NCBI GenBank assembly: GCA_030149295.1
Contig: JASBRV010000095.1
Span: 1 to 52,909 of the forward strand
Length of the DNA: 52,909 nucleotides
Origin: Bacteriovoracales bacterium
Lineage (GTDB): Bacteria; Bdellovibrionota; Bacteriovoracia; Bacteriovoracales; Bacteriovoracaceae
Reading direction: 5' to 3'
The notes under the pieces were generated by a model. That model was not told the origin of the DNA and made no database searches. It saw only the letters and a list, made by a program, of their open reading frames with translations. Below are positions 14,865 through 23,316 of the stretch, one piece after another. How positions within the stretch are numbered: the first letter of the stretch is position 1; every line of letters starts with the position of its first letter. The position numbers and the translations under genes were made by a program.

Positions 14865-16371
14865 TTCCATCTACGGCAGCGCTGGTGATTCCTCCAGCAT
14901 AGCCTGCACCTTCACCACAGGGATAAAGTCCTGTATGAGAAGTTGAAACAAGCCTTTGCCTATCCCTTAAAATTGTCACAGGTGCTGAAGTTCTTGTCTC
15001 AGGGGCCAATAAGAGGGCCCTTTTATCGGTGGTGAAACCTTTCATGCGCCTTTCAAAAACTTGGAGAGCTTTTTCTAGGTGCTCACTCACAAAATCAGGC
15101 AGGATTTCGTGAAGCTCTGCTGGCACGAGACCAGAAGGGCAACTCGTTTTCGGTAAATCCATTGACTTCTTTTTTTTCAAAAAGGCACTTAAGGGCTGAG
15201 CTGGAACCTCTCTTCCTGAAGCATATTTTACGGAGTAATCATAAGCCTTCTTTTCAATATTGTATTGAAATTCAAGACCTGAAAGAACATCTTCTTGATC
15301 AAAGTCAACACCGGCCTTGACAGAAACCACGAGGGCGGCATTTGACCAGCGAGAGTTTCGCGCGTAATTACTCATGCCATTAACAACAATGCCATCAGCA
15401 TCAGTGCCACTAGAGAGGACATAACCTCCTGGACACATACAAAAACTATAAGAGCCCTTAAGGGTTTCACTATCTTCCCAAGAAAGACGATAGCGAGCAG
15501 CTCCAAGGTCGGCTCCAGCAAAGTCACCATATTGAATATGATCGATAAGCTCTCGTGGATGCTCAATACGAACACCGACGGCAAAGTCTTTAGCCTTCAT
15601 ATCAACTTCAGCGTCTTTGAGGTGATAATAGACTTCTCTTGCGGAGTGACCGGTGGCGAGAATCACATGATCAGAGTAAATTTTTTCTCCATCTCTTAGT
15701 TCGACTCCGATAACTTTATTTTTGTCATAGATAAGCTTTTCGACACAAGCATGATAACGAATCTCATGACCTTTTTCTTTAAGTTCATCCGTCATCTTAC
15801 CAATGAGTTGGCGAATTTTGTTGGATCCCAAATGAGGGTTCGACACCCATGCCGTCTCAGGCGGAGCACCAAAATCGACAAACTTGTCCATCACGTATTG
15901 AACAAAGGGGGATTTAATTCTCGTGATCAATTTTCCGTCTGAAAAAAGACCTGCTCCTCCTTCACCAAAACAAACATTATTATCGGGATCAAGAACCCCC
16001 CGTCGCCAGTAGCCTGAAATATGCTTCATCCTCTCATGGGCACGAGCGCCTCTTTCTAGCACTAAAGTAGGAATGCCATATTCGGCAAAACGTAGGGCAC
16101 AAAAGAGTCCCGCTGGTCCTGCCCCTATGATCACAGGTCTTTTATTGGGAGCTTTTTTTGATTTAAAAGATTCTTTATTTTCGGGAAAGCTCTCCCCTTC
16201 TTCTATCGCCAAGATATTGTAGTGAACTTTTGGCTCACGGCCTAAATTGGCCTTTCTGGCATCTAAACTCTCTGATTTGATGCGATAATCCACGACCCAA
16301 GGATGGTTTTCCTTGAGATAAGCTTTTAGATCTTCTTGATATGAAAGAGTAAATTGCAGAGTCTTTGCCAT
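14821..16371 (-). CDS. FAD-dependent dehydrogenase (COG2509-like)
   Basis: From ATG 16371 the protein has 516 residues, the usual length of this family. The Rossmann motif IIGAGPAGLFCALRF is at about 81-95, followed by LERG. Further family segments are FGEGGAGLFSDGKL, the ATGHSAREVYYHL NAD/FAD loop and the C-terminal PCGEGAGYAGGITSAAVDG. Activity is unknown in this family; it is annotated as an uncharacterised FAD-dependent dehydrogenase. The frame stays open to 16440 with an upstream ATG at 16413, but those starts would overlap or crowd the divergent cinA start and have no ribosome site. The MAKTLQF start is therefore preferred with moderate confidence. The 3' end overlaps the DUF808 gene. 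Confidence 0.85.
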   Translation of the reverse strand: MAKTLQFTLSYQEDLKAYLKENHPWVVDYRIKSESLDARKANLGREPKVHYNILAIEEGESFPENKESFKSKKAPNKRPVIIGAGPAGLFCALRFAEYGIPTLVLERGARAHERMKHISGYWRRGVLDPDNNVCFGEGGAGLFSDGKLITRIKSPFVQYVMDKFVDFGAPPETAWVSNPHLGSNKIRQLIGKMTDELKEKGHEIRYHACVEKLIYDKNKVIGVELRDGEKIYSDHVILATGHSAREVYYHLKDAEVDMKAKDFAVGVRIEHPRELIDHIQYGDFAGADLGAARYRLSWEDSETLKGSYSFCMCPGGYVLSSGTDADGIVVNGMSNYARNSRWSNAALVVSVKAGVDFDQEDVLSGLEFQYNIEKKAYDYSVKYASGREVPAQPLSAFLKKKKSMDLPKTSCPSGLVPAELHEILPDFVSEHLEKALQVFERRMKGFTTDKRALLLAPETRTSAPVTILRDRQRLVSTSHTGLYPCGEGAGYAGGITSAAVDGIRVCEEIVSSLSDQ

Positions 16372-16430
16372 ATCCGTACAATAGTGGAGGAGCGTTTTAA
16401 AGACAATGCTCATAGTAAAAAGGAGCAATA

Positions 16431-17690
16431 GTGAAGGCACAAATATTGGTTATTGGCGACGAACTCTTGGCCGGAAAAATCAAAGATGCCAACACCCAAG
16501 TCATCGCCAAATGGCTCTTAAAAGAGGGTTTTGAGCTCACACGCGTAGTTATTACTGGCGATGAGCGAGAAAATCTCACTCAATGCCTAAAATTGGCCTG
16601 GCAAGATTCTGACCTCGTGATCACCACTGGGGGCTTAGGCCCTACTGAGGATGATATTACCAAACTTGTCATTGGTGAGTTCTTTGGTGGCAAATTGGTT
16701 GAAAATCCCAAGGCCAAAGAAATGGCGATTAAAAATTATGCTCGTATTGATAAGGAATGGAGTCCCGATACCAATAGCTACCACCTCATTCCTGAGGGAT
16801 TAGAAGTAGTGCCCAATCCTGCAGGCCTCGCCCCAGGTTTAGCCTGTGCGAGGGAAGGAAAACTTCTTCTCAGTGCTCCTGGAGTTCCTCGAGAACTTAA
16901 GGCGATGCTAGAAGGTCCCTTTCTTGAACTGTTAGACCAACACTTTCCTACGCGCCAAAATGATCAAAGGCTTCTTACCATAAGAACAGTGGGCATCCCG
17001 GAAGAGAGAATCTTTTTTGAGCTCATGCCAAATCTTTGGAAGGAACTTAGCCAACATGGCAAAGTTAGCAGTTTGCCTCAAATAGTGGGGGTTGATATCC
17101 ACCTCACTTTCAAAGGGAGCGACAAAGAACTTCAAGAAAAGAAAAGATTTTGGCGAGAGCGTTTAGAAAAAAGCCCTCTTGCTAGCTATATCTGGGCCTA
17201 TGATCTTAAACCTATTGAAGAAGTTGTGCTGGAAAAGGCGAGAGAAAAGAATTTAAAAATAGCCATCGCCGAATCTTGCACTGGTGGACTGGTCGCCCAT
17301 CGCCTAACCAATATTCCGGGGGGATCAAGTCATTTCTATGGCAGTGTTGTGGCCTATCACAATGAGGTAAAGACCCATATTTTAGGGGTGAAAAAAGAAA
17401 CTCTTAAAGAGTTCGGTGCAGTCAGTGTGGAGACGGCAAAAGAGATGGCGAAGGGGGTAATCAATGCTCTTCAAGTTGATGTCGCCGTCAGCCTTACGGG
17501 TATTGCAGGCCCTGGTGGTGGTAGCGAGGAGAAACCCGTTGGGACAGTATGTATTGGTATGGCAAACAAAAATGAAGTGAGTGCCAAAAGATATAATTAT
17601 CGAGGTGGCAGAGACTATCTTAAGCTTCGTTTCTCTGAGATGGGACTTCATAAGCTACATAACATTATCAATGACTTAGATGTGTCTTAA
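16431..17690 (+). CDS. cinA: CinA-family protein with nicotinamide-nucleotide amidohydrolase domain
   Basis: A 419-residue full-length CinA. The N-terminal MoCF-like domain (1-170) carries LVIGDELLAGKIKDAN and VITTGGLGPTEDD (63-75). The C-terminal PncC-type domain (about 250-410) carries IAESCTGGLVAHRLT, FYGSVVAYHNEVK and SLTGIAGPGGGSEEKPVG. Known members deamidate nicotinamide mononucleotide in NAD salvage and, in the N-terminal domain, hydrolyse ADP-ribose. In some species the gene is competence- or damage-induced. The start is GTG with AGGAG 6 nt upstream. It is divergent from the flavoprotein gene, 59 bp from that gene's preferred start. No recA follows here. Confidence 0.95.
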   Translation: MKAQILVIGDELLAGKIKDANTQVIAKWLLKEGFELTRVVITGDERENLTQCLKLAWQDSDLVITTGGLGPTEDDITKLVIGEFFGGKLVENPKAKEMAIKNYARIDKEWSPDTNSYHLIPEGLEVVPNPAGLAPGLACAREGKLLLSAPGVPRELKAMLEGPFLELLDQHFPTRQNDQRLLTIRTVGIPEERIFFELMPNLWKELSQHGKVSSLPQIVGVDIHLTFKGSDKELQEKKRFWRERLEKSPLASYIWAYDLKPIEEVVLEKAREKNLKIAIAESCTGGLVAHRLTNIPGGSSHFYGSVVAYHNEVKTHILGVKKETLKEFGAVSVETAKEMAKGVINALQVDVAVSLTGIAGPGGGSEEKPVGTVCIGMANKNEVSAKRYNYRGGRDYLKLRFSEMGLHKLHNIINDLDVS

Positions 17691-17780
17691 ATTGATACAC
17701 TCCCTGATAAAATTTCAACTATCCCATAAGTTTAAATTTTTATTGCTAAGATAGCGAAAACTTTTAAAAGGGATAATTCC

Positions 17781-18476
17781 ATGACATTGAAACAAGCACT
17801 TTTTTTCACTCTCGTTCTTGGTTCACAAGCTTACGCTCAAACGACAGAAATTGAGATCGAAAATACTAAAAAGATTCAAAACCTTAAATTTGATTTAGGA
17901 ATTTCAGCCGTCTCAAATCTTGAAGGTGCTGGTGATACCAGTGGTAAGGCCACAGGTCGCGGCTTTAATATGGCCTTTGGAAAACTCTATGATCTCAATG
18001 AGAGTTTAACAGCGGCAACTTCTCTTTCTGGTCAGTATTCTTCTCTAGATTTAGAAACGGGACAAGTTGACTATCGAACTTATGACATAGGTGTGGTGCA
18101 AGAGATTCGAGTAAGAATCCCTATGAATAATATACTTCTTCAACCCTTTGCTGAAGTTGGCGCATCAAGAGGAAACCTCACAACAAATGCCATGCTGATT
18201 CAAAGTAAAGGCTCCGGAAGAGGTATCGATATTATTGGCGCTGAAGTTGACCAAGGCTACACTCGTTTGACGGCTGGCACAGGACTTCGCCTTCAATACC
18301 ACGGGATTAGTCCCTTTATAAAATATAACTACTCTCGCCTTCTTCTAGATAGTGATGCAGACGTAGAACTCACCCTTAATGGTCAAGAAGCTACTGCCGC
18401 TACAGTCAGCTTTCAATCGACGAATATTGATCTTAACGCGCAAGAAGTGACTATCGGTTTAGGTTTTGATTTTTAA
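17781..18476 (+). CDS. Outer-membrane beta-barrel protein
   Basis: A 231-residue exported protein. The signal peptide (about 1-19) ends QAYAQ, and the mature chain is built of alternating short strands (RGFNMAFGKLYDLN, LTAATSLSGQYSSLD, LRLQYHGISPFIKYNYSRL). It ends in ...GLGFDF with a terminal Phe, the BAM recognition signal of outer-membrane proteins. The size fits an 8-10 strand barrel. No specific porin family is recognised. The next gene starts at a TTG inside its last codons, so the two are probably coupled. Confidence 0.8.
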   Translation: MTLKQALFFTLVLGSQAYAQTTEIEIENTKKIQNLKFDLGISAVSNLEGAGDTSGKATGRGFNMAFGKLYDLNESLTAATSLSGQYSSLDLETGQVDYRTYDIGVVQEIRVRIPMNNILLQPFAEVGASRGNLTTNAMLIQSKGSGRGIDIIGAEVDQGYTRLTAGTGLRLQYHGISPFIKYNYSRLLLDSDADVELTLNGQEATAATVSFQSTNIDLNAQEVTIGLGFDF

Positions 18477-19326
18477 ATATCTCTGTAGAATCATTTTCTG
18501 TTTGTTTATTTCAAGCATACAAGCGAAAGACTTTCGTTTTCTTAGTGAAAGTCTTTTTGATATTTATTCCACTCAAGGGGAAGAAGAGTCAACGCTCTTA
18601 TTGAATTACAATTTTCAAATTAATAAATGTGAAACTTATCCCTATTTTAGGTCCATAAACCCAGAGACAGAAGGAAACTTCATTTTAGCTAAAAACCTTA
18701 AAGCTTCCTTTAGAAAAATTTCTCATTGTGTGGAAAAAAATGAGTTTCACCCCTTTGTCTTCAATACTTTAAATGAGCTTTATCACATCCTCCAGAGTGA
18801 TCAAATAAAAACCCTCACTTGTAATTACGGTGTCACTCATAGCTATTTTGCAGTGGCCAGTGACCCCGAAACGATTCAGCAAAGACCAGGACTTCCCTCA
18901 CATCCAAGCGTACTCTTTGATACCAACAGGATGGCCGGAAACTTTAGAGTCCATATGGATGAGGAAGACATCAAGAACACCCTTTTATTTTTTGGCGCCA
19001 GGCTCAACCGACAAGATATCATCCCCGGTATGCCCCACCCCTTTAGAAAGAGAATAGGAAACCCAACATCATTAGTTTTTCATGAGATGTTCCATTGGAC
19101 AGGACATAGCCACTACCCTAAAGATAACCTTGATATTGTCTATTTAACTCAATTTTGTTGTTTTTCTCATAGTGAACACTCTTCACAGCAAAAGGAACGT
19201 GCATGTGAATTATTGAGGGATAAAAGTGCTTGGCAAAAGGATCTCAGTCAAAGAAAAGCTTACATAAAAAGGAACCTCCTTCATAAGGAGGTTCAATCTC
19301 TTATTGATGCCTATCATAATCAATAA
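18466..19326 (+). CDS. Secreted metzincin-like zinc peptidase (HExxHxxGxxH)
   Basis: A 286-residue exported protein. The signal peptide is about 1-20 (FISSIQA). The zinc motif is H206-E207-M-F-H210-W-T-G213-H-S-H216, a perfect HExxHxxGxxH metzincin motif. I cannot see an obvious Met-turn afterwards; a CC pair and an H-rich stretch (CCFSHSEHSS) follow. Several other Cys residues may form disulfides. Known metzincins (astacins, serralysins, adamalysins, archaemetzincins) are extracellular endopeptidases, but this protein has no other family mark. The start is TTG 18466, overlapping the barrel gene stop by 11 bp; no ATG occurs before the signal peptide. The 3' end overlaps the convergent gene by 7 bp and carries a strong intragenic hairpin. 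Confidence 0.75.
   Translation: MIFKYLCRIIFCLFISSIQAKDFRFLSESLFDIYSTQGEEESTLLLNYNFQINKCETYPYFRSINPETEGNFILAKNLKASFRKISHCVEKNEFHPFVFNTLNELYHILQSDQIKTLTCNYGVTHSYFAVASDPETIQQRPGLPSHPSVLFDTNRMAGNFRVHMDEEDIKNTLLFFGARLNRQDIIPGMPHPFRKRIGNPTSLVFHEMFHWTGHSHYPKDNLDIVYLTQFCCFSHSEHSSQQKERACELLRDKSAWQKDLSQRKAYIKRNLLHKEVQSLIDAYHNQ
19272..19294. terminator. Perfect 10-bp hairpin inside the 3' end of the metzincin-like gene
   Basis: GAACCTCCTT (19272-19281) pairs perfectly with AAGGAGGTTC (19285-19294) around a 3-base loop. It lies about 30 bp before the stop, in the zone where two convergent genes meet. It may act as a bidirectional terminator, but no strong U-run follows on either strand. Confidence 0.45.
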
Positions 19327-20180
19327 TTGGGTGAAATCTTTTGAACGCTTTTCTTTTGGCGTTTCACATCACTTACACTACCGGGCCTATGGTTCGCTTC
19401 TTCAGTAGCCTCCAAGGCCTTCTTACTTTTACGATAGATTTTTTTAATTGCTTTTTCCTCAACAGTGATAAGTTTTTGAACTTTCTTAAGCTTATCCGTA
19501 TAAAGCTTTTGAGAGTCAGCAATTTTACAGGCAAAGTTTGCATCAAATCGTGCAAGGAATTCTTTATCTGACTGAAGTTTCTTTTTAAGTTTAGCGAGGG
19601 CAGTGTTTTTCACCTCACGACTAGGGTCTAATAATTGACAACCACGAACAATGGCCTTCCCCTTGAGACAGCTAGTTCTATTAAAAAAGCGACGATGAAA
19701 AGCATCCTCATCAGAAACGTCTGAATCTCGCCCAGAAAAATATTGTTTTCTCTCACTATCTTGGAGCATTCTCTCAAAAATTTGAGACTTTTTAAATTGG
19801 GCCCTATGACCTTGAATCACTTTTTCTTTTAGTGGTAAGACGAAGCGAGCCCCTAATTTTTTTTCTTTGATAGGCTTCAAACATTTTGCATTTGGAGGAC
19901 ATTGCTGTCCTTCTTGAGTGAAAACGATTGGGCGGTCCAAGTCTTCTTTCTTCAACTTTTTTCTCTCATTAAGAACCTTAGTCAATCTTCCCACTCTCCC
20001 AACTCGGCTATTGAGACACATGTCATACCCAAGCTCATGAAGGCCCTTTGCTATGGCATCTCTTTGCTCATAAAGGGCGCCTAATCTCTTAAAATTGTCA
20101 TCTAAACGAGGGGGACTAAAAGCAAAAACACTACCAAGAGTAAAAAGAAAAATACCAGTATAAAGAATAGACTTTTTCAT
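19320..20180 (-). CDS. Secreted basic protein, function unknown
   Basis: A 286-residue protein with a clear signal peptide (MKKSILYTGIFLFTLGSVFA). The mature part is rich in Lys and Arg and predicted mainly helical. Cys residues occur as a pair in CPPNAKC (about 94-100) and singly elsewhere (near 55, 171, 182, 218), compatible with disulfides in the periplasm. The C-terminus (AIKKIYRKSKKALEATEEANH onwards) is very basic. No domain is recognised. It is convergent with the metzincin-like gene, overlapping by 7 bp, and the next minus-strand gene upstream is 171 bp away, so it probably has its own promoter. Confidence 0.72.
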   Translation of the reverse strand: MKKSILYTGIFLFTLGSVFAFSPPRLDDNFKRLGALYEQRDAIAKGLHELGYDMCLNSRVGRVGRLTKVLNERKKLKKEDLDRPIVFTQEGQQCPPNAKCLKPIKEKKLGARFVLPLKEKVIQGHRAQFKKSQIFERMLQDSERKQYFSGRDSDVSDEDAFHRRFFNRTSCLKGKAIVRGCQLLDPSREVKNTALAKLKKKLQSDKEFLARFDANFACKIADSQKLYTDKLKKVQKLITVEEKAIKKIYRKSKKALEATEEANHRPGSVSDVKRQKKSVQKISPNY

Positions 20181-20351
20181 GAGTAATCCTTAACGAAAAT
20201 TCTAAAAAAATATTAACGATGATTAATTATGAAGGAGAAATAGAATATTGAAGTAAAAAAAATGCGATGAACGCAATATTTAGAGCTAACCCACTAGAAT
20301 AACGTAGGAATATCCGCTCCTTAGCTTAAATGAAGGTGCCCTTTATTAGAG

Positions 20352-21347
20352 CTAGCGCTTACAATCGAGGTACATATGGCACATCTCTTCCATCGCTTTG
20401 TGTGAGTTATTAAAAGCAAGATTTATGCTTCCCCCACCCTTTCCAGCAGAGAGATCACCTAAGAGAAAAATCCCCTCTTTTTTTGATTCAAAGAAGTCAC
20501 TCACTTCTGGACCTTCTTTTTTCATATCGATTCCTACCGCTTCAAGGAAATTCTTAGGTGTGCTGCCACCCAAAGCATAAACAATATGTTCATAAACTTC
20601 TTTCTTGCCACTTTTAAAAGTGACTAAGACTGCCCCTTCATCATTGGCAGAAATTTCTTTAATATCAGTCCCCAAAGCAAGTCGGCATTTTTTCTTTTCA
20701 CTCAAATCAAGAAGAGTTTTGCGGTTGATATCATTCATCCGTACCAGCTCATCGCGACGATAGCTAAGGGTTACCTGATTTCCTATTTGGCTGAGGTATT
20801 GAACATACTCACTAGCGGAGTCCCCACCCCCTACCACGAGCACTTTTTTATTTTGAATCTTTTTAGAAGTAACGTCGAAGCTGACAAACTTATTCACATC
20901 AGAGGGAATAGGGTAACTTGGTTTATTGGGCTTTCCCAACACTCCAATCGCTATCGCAACAGTCTTGGTCACAAAGCATTCCTTTCCCGAGCAAACAACA
21001 TATTGCCCATTTCGAAGTTTTTCGATGGCCTCTACTCCATGCTCATAGAGAACGGTGAGTTGGTGTTTCTCAATGGCTTCACTAAGGTAGTCCAAAGTTT
21101 CGTCCTTGGAACTATCATTTAAACAAAGAACACCTGTGCAACCTACGTCAATCCCCTTGTAGTTAGCGGTCACAAGTTTTTCATCAGGATAAAACTTTCT
21201 TATGGACCAAGAATGATCCGGGGCTTTTTCAAGGATAAGAATATCTTGAGGCGATATCCCCCGAGTCACGGCCTCAGAAGCAAGACTAATTCCCGCAGGT
21301 CCGGCACCCACTATCACCACTTCATATAAACTTTTTCGCTCTTCCAT
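20352..21347 (-). CDS. NAD(P)H-dependent flavoprotein, thioredoxin-reductase-like fold (YpdA/ferredoxin-NADP reductase type)
   Basis: A 331-residue two-dinucleotide-binding-domain flavoprotein. The FAD motif is VIVGAGPAGISLASEA (11-26) and the NAD(P) motif VLVVGGGDSASEYVQYL (169-185). The C-terminal FAD-contact segment is GIFLLGDLSAGKGGGSINLAFN. It lacks the redox CxxC of thioredoxin reductase. This layout matches YpdA/bacillithiol-disulfide-reductase-like proteins and thioredoxin-reductase-type ferredoxin reductases. Electron acceptor is unknown. It is monocistronic and divergent from the small gene at 21520, with a 172-bp intergenic region holding AT-rich, promoter-like sequence. Confidence 0.85.
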   Translation of the reverse strand: MEERKSLYEVVIVGAGPAGISLASEAVTRGISPQDILILEKAPDHSWSIRKFYPDEKLVTANYKGIDVGCTGVLCLNDSSKDETLDYLSEAIEKHQLTVLYEHGVEAIEKLRNGQYVVCSGKECFVTKTVAIAIGVLGKPNKPSYPIPSDVNKFVSFDVTSKKIQNKKVLVVGGGDSASEYVQYLSQIGNQVTLSYRRDELVRMNDINRKTLLDLSEKKKCRLALGTDIKEISANDEGAVLVTFKSGKKEVYEHIVYALGGSTPKNFLEAVGIDMKKEGPEVSDFFESKKEGIFLLGDLSAGKGGGSINLAFNNSHKAMEEMCHMYLDCKR

Positions 21348-21519
21348 AAATTTACCTCGATCGAAAGTTCACCATAGGCATTCTCATTAGACAATGGCCG
21401 TCCATCATTAATCGGAAAATACGATATAAGTAATTTATATTATCTATTTCACATAATAATACAGCTTTCGATAGGCTTAAAGACAGGACAAAACAATGCC
21501 CTGCCAAGGAGAATACTTC

Positions 21520-21855
21520 ATGAAAAATTTAAGCCAACAAATTAGTTTAGAGTGTATGCTTGATAATCCCCTTTCTCCCACACTTGCCACTCTGCACATA
21601 CCAAGACTCTATGGCGAAAATCCCTGTGAAATGGATACTCTTTGGGAGCTAATCCCTAAAGAGGAAATCCGTATTGAAATTCAAAAGACTGATCAAATAG
21701 AGACTGTTTCTCTAGGAGATGCGCCTTTGAAACTCAATAAAGTGGGCCAAGACAGATTTTTGCTCAAAGTCAAAGACGATCAAACAGGTTTAGAGTTCTC
21801 CGTTCACTTCAATCAATTTGGTCAGGTAAAAAGGGTTCAGGCCGCCTGGGTCTAA
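21520..21855 (+). CDS. Small protein of unknown function
   Basis: An 111-residue protein from ATG 21520, chosen because AAGGAG lies 8 nt upstream; an in-frame ATG at 21496 has no ribosome site. There is no signal peptide or membrane segment. The sequence looks like a small beta-rich domain (TLATLHIPRLYGE, IRIEIQKTDQIETVSLGD, FLLKVKDDQTGLEFSVHF). No family is recognised. It precedes a secreted peptidase gene by about 90 bp, without evidence of coupling. Confidence 0.7.
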   Translation: MKNLSQQISLECMLDNPLSPTLATLHIPRLYGENPCEMDTLWELIPKEEIRIEIQKTDQIETVSLGDAPLKLNKVGQDRFLLKVKDDQTGLEFSVHFNQFGQVKRVQAAWV

Positions 21856-21948
21856 TGTAAGAAAGTATAAGGGGAAAAGCGCCACTAAGATTTTAATTAA
21901 GAGATAATAGAAAGGAACCCAACACTCAATTTTCCAAGGAGGGATATT

Positions 21949-22800
21949 TTGAGAAAACTTCTCACGATCCTAGCGATCTTTTCTATTCAAACATCTTTTA
22001 CCTGTAGCCCTGATGGTAAAGAAGGATTCATGCCTGAAAATGACATGAATATTCCTGTCGGAGCGAAAAACACCAACTCGATGACAGAAGAAAGATTCAA
22101 TGAAATCATCGATAAAGTTGAGGCCGTCTACGCCCCCATTATCAAAAAAGACAGAAGGGCCCGCCTTAAAGTTAATCGCAAATGGGATGATGGAACAGTT
22201 AATGCTTCCGCTCAACAATTCTGGAAACTGTGGATTGTTAATATGTATGGGGGTCTTGCACGCCATCCGGCCGTTACAGATGATGGTTTCGCTCTTGTTG
22301 TCTGTCACGAACTTGGTCACCACTTAGGAGGCGCACCAAAGAATAGCTTTCCTATGACTTGGGCATCAAATGAAGGGCAGTCTGATTACTTCGCTTCCTT
22401 AAAGTGTTTTAGAAAAGTTTTTGGGGATGACGACAATGCTAGCATTATTTCTCAAATGAAGTTGGATCCTGTTGCCGTTAAAAAATGTTCTGACCAATGG
22501 GGTAACGAAGATGACAAGAACCTTTGTATTCGTGCCGCCATGGCCGGGAAGTCTTTAGCGACTCTTCTTGCCGGTAATAATAGATCCATTAGTTTTAAAA
22601 CACCTGATAGTAGTGTGGTCGATAGAACAAATGATCGTCACCCAGCAGGTCAATGTCGTCTTGATACCTATTTCCAAGGTGCTCTCTGTGATCAGCCTCA
22701 TACGGTCGATGTCTCAAAAAGAGATGCCACAGTGGGGACCTGCAACAGAAGCACAGACCACGATACCGGTGTAAGACCTTTATGTTGGTATAAGCCTTAA
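21949..22800 (+). CDS. Secreted gluzincin-like zinc metallopeptidase
   Basis: A 283-residue exported protein. The signal peptide is about 1-18. The zinc-binding and catalytic motif is H120-E121-L-G-H124, with E142 as probable third ligand in NEGQSDYFA (E142...D146), a gluzincin-like arrangement. Cys residues in the C-terminal part (GQCRLDTYF, GALCDQP, GTCNRS, PLCWYKP) are probably disulfide-bonded. The start is TTG with AGGAGGG 6 nt upstream, a strong site that decides the start. Expected to be a peptidase active in the periplasm or outside; substrate unknown. The following SnoaL-like gene starts 27 bp downstream. Confidence 0.78.
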   Translation: MRKLLTILAIFSIQTSFTCSPDGKEGFMPENDMNIPVGAKNTNSMTEERFNEIIDKVEAVYAPIIKKDRRARLKVNRKWDDGTVNASAQQFWKLWIVNMYGGLARHPAVTDDGFALVVCHELGHHLGGAPKNSFPMTWASNEGQSDYFASLKCFRKVFGDDDNASIISQMKLDPVAVKKCSDQWGNEDDKNLCIRAAMAGKSLATLLAGNNRSISFKTPDSSVVDRTNDRHPAGQCRLDTYFQGALCDQPHTVDVSKRDATVGTCNRSTDHDTGVRPLCWYKP

Positions 22801-22827
22801 AGCCTGGCCATAAGGAGTGAAAAAGTC

Positions 22828-23256
22828 ATGACAAGAAAAGAGCGCATTATCAAAGCCTTCAATGAACTTAGGGCGGATAACCTCCATATTCTTGATGACT
22901 TTTATCACTCCGATGTGCTGTTTGAGGATCCCTTGGGAAAGATTGAAAGCCTAGCGGCCCTCAAGAATTATTATCAGTCCATGTATCAAAATGTCACTGA
23001 CATCTCTTTTGATTTTTCTCTCTTAATTGAAGAGGGCGATTCCATCATGGGGACATGGACCATGGACCTCAAAGCCAAGGGCTTAAACAAAGGCAACTCC
23101 GTGCTCGTTAAAGGAGTGAGCCACCTGCGTTTTGAAGAAGATAGTAACCTAGTCAATTACCATCGAGACTATTTTGATGTAGGCGAAATGGTTTATGAGC
23201 ACATTCCTCTATTAGGTACTAGCCTAAAGCTTATCAAGAAAAAGCTCAGCCATTAA
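22828..23256 (+). CDS. SnoaL/NTF2-like fold protein
   Basis: A 142-residue cytoplasmic protein with the typical SnoaL-like order: an N-terminal helix (ERIIKAFNELR), FYHSDVLFEDPLGKIESLAALKNYYQSMY, then strands FDFSLLIEEGDSIMGTWTMDLKA and VKGVSHLRFEEDSNLVNYHRDYFDVGEM. Members include polyketide cyclases, ketosteroid-isomerase-like proteins and many orphan proteins; the activity here cannot be told. A ribosome site (AAGGAG) precedes the ATG. It lies 27 bp after a secreted peptidase and 60 bp before an AAA+ ATPase gene, so it may be co-transcribed with either. Confidence 0.8.
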   Translation: MTRKERIIKAFNELRADNLHILDDFYHSDVLFEDPLGKIESLAALKNYYQSMYQNVTDISFDFSLLIEEGDSIMGTWTMDLKAKGLNKGNSVLVKGVSHLRFEEDSNLVNYHRDYFDVGEMVYEHIPLLGTSLKLIKKKLSH

Positions 23257-23316
23257 AGTAAGCCTATCTCATTATTGGGAAGACTTCTTTCGTGGGAAAC
23301 GTTAAGATTTAAGTCT

